The notes below the pieces were generated by a model. That model saw only the letters and a list, made by a program, of their open reading frames with translations. It searched no databases and was not told where the DNA came from. From the NCBI GenBank assembly GCA_900549485.1, contig UROG01000040.1:1-24688 (forward strand): 24,688 nucleotides of DNA, given 5' to 3'. Position numbers and translations under genes: made by a program. This stretch comes from an uncultured Eubacteriales bacterium. GTDB lineage: Bacteria; Bacillota; Clostridia; Oscillospirales; Oscillospiraceae. This document shows, piece by piece, positions 23,303 through 24,688 of the stretch (its first letter is position 1; each line of letters begins with the position of its first letter).

Positions 23303-23331
23303 ATCTTATTATCCAACGTTTTATTTGTCAA
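23303..23331 (-). promoter_or_regulatory. Promoter for the 77-residue protein gene
   Basis: On the minus strand: TTGACA (23331-23326), a 17-base spacer and TAAGAT (23308-23303), about 48 bases before the ATG. Confidence 0.75.
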
Positions 23332-23359
23332 CAGCGATTTGTTAATAATTGCGCATTTT

Positions 23360-24223
23360 TCAGAAAAAAGACATCTGATCGTTATCAGCCGGAAAATCGT
23401 ATAGAAAATCAAAGCATTGCTTTATGTCCGTTATTATATTGTCCTTTCCGCACGCTTCCTTGAAAACCGCCGTAAGAGTGCCGGCGTTCACGCTCGCAAG
23501 CTCATAGCTTTCGCCGTAGCTTCTTATGTATTTCTCCTTCAATCCCGGAAATGACCTGTCAAGCTGCCTGTAATAGTATTCGCGGCTTCCGTCCCTGAGC
23601 GTCATACCCATACCGAAGTTTATTATCCCATGAACCTTCGCATCGGCGCACATTTCGACAAGGCGCAGGATATTCTCCTCAGTGTCGTTGATATAAGGCA
23701 ATATCGGACACATCCAGACGACCGTCGGTATTCCGTTCTCCGCAAAAACTTTCAGGGCATTGACCCTCTCCGACGTCACCGCCACATTCGGCTCAACGAT
23801 CCTGCACAGCTCATCATCTGCCGTCGTAAGCGTCATCTGTACGACGCATTTTGACTTTTCGTTGATCGATTTGAGCAGCTCAAGGTCCCTCAGAACGAGG
23901 GTCGATTTTGTCAGCAGCGCCGCGCCGAAAGCATATCTGTCGATTATTTCGAGACATCGCCTTGTAAGCTTCAGCTCTTTTTCCGCAGGCAGATACGGGT
24001 CTGACATTGAGCCGGTGCCTATCATGCACCTTTTCCGTTTTGAGCGAAGCTCCTCTTCCAGCAGCTCCGGCGCATTTTGCTTTACTTCTATGTCTTCAAA
24101 CGCGTGCTCCATTGCGTAGCAGCGGCTGCGGCTGTCGCAGTAAATGCAGCCGTGGCTGCATCCGCGGTAAATATTCATGCCGCCGCGTGAAGAGAGTATT
24201 CCCTTCGCATTTACAAAATGCAT
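23360..24223 (-). CDS. SPL-family radical SAM protein
   Basis: 287 residues. The cluster motif is CSHGCIYC (C22, C26, C29), the CxxxCxxC that holds a 4Fe-4S cluster and SAM. The following DSRSRCY, the GTGSMSDPYLPAEKEL segment and KSTLVLRDLELL are typical of proteins annotated as SPL-family (SplB-related) radical SAM enzymes. True spore photoproduct lyases carry a fourth conserved Cys that donates a hydrogen atom to the repaired thymines; I cannot place it with confidence here, so DNA-lesion repair is not assigned. A GGGGGAG site lies about 9 bases before the ATG at 24223. No clear promoter was found upstream in the hairpin-rich spacer. It lies 104 bp before the 77-residue gene in the same direction, but that gene has its own promoter. 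Confidence 0.85.
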   Translation of the reverse strand: MHFVNAKGILSSRGGMNIYRGCSHGCIYCDSRSRCYAMEHAFEDIEVKQNAPELLEEELRSKRKRCMIGTGSMSDPYLPAEKELKLTRRCLEIIDRYAFGAALLTKSTLVLRDLELLKSINEKSKCVVQMTLTTADDELCRIVEPNVAVTSERVNALKVFAENGIPTVVWMCPILPYINDTEENILRLVEMCADAKVHGIINFGMGMTLRDGSREYYYRQLDRSFPGLKEKYIRSYGESYELASVNAGTLTAVFKEACGKDNIITDIKQCFDFLYDFPADNDQMSFF

Positions 24224-24387
24224 TTTCCTGCTCCCCCGTCTGTTGATTCCTTTTGATTATACACCCCTTTTTCCCCATATAACAGTCCCTCAGACTGTCA
24301 AAAAACTATGTTTTAAAGTCAGATAACAGAACAGCGGTGGGAGCTTGAGGGGCAAGGTCCGCCTCAAATCGGATAAACCGCCGTCGG

Positions 24388-24409
24388 GAGCCTTGATATA
24401 TCAAGGCTC
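24388..24409. repeat. Perfect 22-bp palindrome
   Basis: GAGCCTTGATA followed directly by its reverse complement TATCAAGGCTC. Confidence 0.85.
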
Positions 24410-24418
24410 TCGGCAACA

Positions 24419-24442
24419 GCATTTTGAACACGTTCAAAATGC
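24419..24442. repeat. 11-bp inverted repeat
   Basis: GCATTTTGAAC and GTTCAAAATGC separated by two bases. Confidence 0.85.
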
Positions 24443-24457
24443 TCGGCGGAAAGCGCG

Positions 24458-24488
24458 GTCAAAAAAGTCCTTACAGGACTTTTTTGAC
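24458..24488. terminator. Bidirectional terminator-like hairpin
   Basis: GTCAAAAAAGTCC (24458-24470) pairs perfectly with GGACTTTTTTGAC (24476-24488) over a five-base loop. A- and T-tracts lie inside the stem, like the terminators at 12322 and 12903. It insulates the tRNA promoter from the region to the left. Confidence 0.65.
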
Positions 24489-24587
24489 AAGCTGAGCCCC
24501 TGTTTACCGCAGGTTCGGAAAAGTTTTTCCGGCGCTTCCGCCTTTTAAAGAATAAAATTCAGGTTCGGGAAAAAAGTCAAAAAAGTG

Positions 24588-24616
24588 TTGACAAACAACT
24601 GCCGTTCTGCTATTAT
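24588..24616 (+). promoter_or_regulatory. Promoter for the tRNA gene
   Basis: TTGACA (24588-24593), a 17-base spacer and TATTAT (24611-24616), 17 bases before the tRNA 5' end. It is among the closest to consensus in the window, as expected for a stable RNA. Confidence 0.85.
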
Positions 24617-24633
24617 AGTCAAGCCGGTGAGAT

Positions 24634-24688
24634 GCTGGTGTAGCTCAGTTGGTAGAGCAGCTGATTTGTAATCAGCAGGTCGGGGGTT
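24634..24688 (+). tRNA. tRNA-Thr (anticodon TGT), 3' end outside the window
   Basis: The acceptor 5' strand is GCTGGTG, then TA, the D-arm GCTC…GAGC with AGTTGGTA loop, and the anticodon arm GCTGA-TTTGTAA-TCAGC with anticodon TGT, reading ACA and related Thr codons. The variable loop and the start of the T-stem (GGGGGTT) are present. The rest of the T-arm and the acceptor 3' strand are cut off by the window. A tRNA cluster may continue to the right. Confidence 0.93.

Larger units (their letters stand above)
24245..24587. other. Gene-free, hairpin-rich spacer upstream of the tRNA gene
   Basis: No coding sequence is supported in these ~340 bases. Three strong inverted repeats stand in a row (24388-24409, 24419-24442, 24458-24488), with GC-rich flanks such as GCTGAGCCCC and GGAAAAGTTTTTCC. 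Bases 24292-24305 read TTTTTGACAGTCTG on the minus strand, a copy of the interspersed motif. Some of this may be a structured RNA or a decayed repeat element, but nothing identifies it. Confidence 0.6.

Noticed and set aside
23360..24223. SPL-family radical SAM protein as the missing glycyl radical activase
   Set aside because: It lacks the compact PflA-like layout with the ferredoxin-type cluster motifs of activases, and it carries SPL-type segments; it is also 8 kb away.
24388..24488. CRISPR array or integron attC-like sites in the hairpin row
   Set aside because: The three inverted repeats differ in sequence and spacing, so there are no direct repeats with spacers, and no cas or integrase gene is nearby.

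Overview
The window looks like a chromosome piece of an anaerobic, fairly GC-rich Clostridia member, probably an Oscillospiraceae/Ruminococcaceae-type gut Firmicute. The reasons are family content and signals rather than any marker gene: consensus TTGACA-N17-TATAAT-type promoters with strong AGGAGG sites, Gram-positive style genes, bidirectional A/T-flanked terminators, and a glycyl radical enzyme, which needs anoxia. No rRNA is present. One partial tRNA-Thr(TGT) lies at the right edge.

Layout. 1-954: an AT-rich C-terminal piece of a DNA methyltransferase, cut at about base 203 by a truncated IS481/IS3-like transposase on the minus strand. 1055-7892: a forward housekeeping series uvrB-polA-rimI-tsaD-radC with translational coupling at uvrB/polA and polA/rimI. 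7908-8828: hairpins, a small helical protein of unknown function, and a decayed acetyltransferase made of two out-of-frame pieces. 9079-10728: a secreted UshA-type 5'-nucleotidase. 10883-12307: a phosphohexomutase with its own promoter. 12392-12880: two gene remnants lying head to head, both without N-termini. 13013-17500: a divergent locus with a YbiW-type glycyl radical enzyme on the minus strand, and a ROK kinase plus a TIM-barrel-like protein of unknown function on the plus strand. 17589-20870: clpB, preceded in the same direction by a ribbon-helix-helix-like protein. 21230-22964: hslO (Hsp33) and a NagD-type HAD phosphatase. 23022-24223: a 77-residue orphan protein and an SPL-family radical SAM protein. 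24245-24633: a hairpin-rich spacer leading to a tRNA promoter.

The most interesting part is 13013-17500. The radical enzyme closely resembles E. coli YbiW as I remember it; YbiW is reported to ring-open 1,5-anhydroglucitol-6-phosphate. The divergent ROK kinase has Met where ROK hexokinases carry the sugar-contacting Glu of the GCxE motif, which would suit a sugar lacking the C1 hydroxyl. The intergenic region has two near-consensus divergent promoters and an exactly repeated 15-bp element, one copy beside each promoter. I infer a compact anhydrohexitol-use module (phosphorylate, then open the ring by radical chemistry), with the third gene as a candidate for the next step. No activating enzyme is in the window.

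A second point of interest is the coupling of ClpB to a ribbon-helix-helix-like protein rather than to HrcA or CtsR, with a perfect 15-bp tandem duplication across the stop codon between them.
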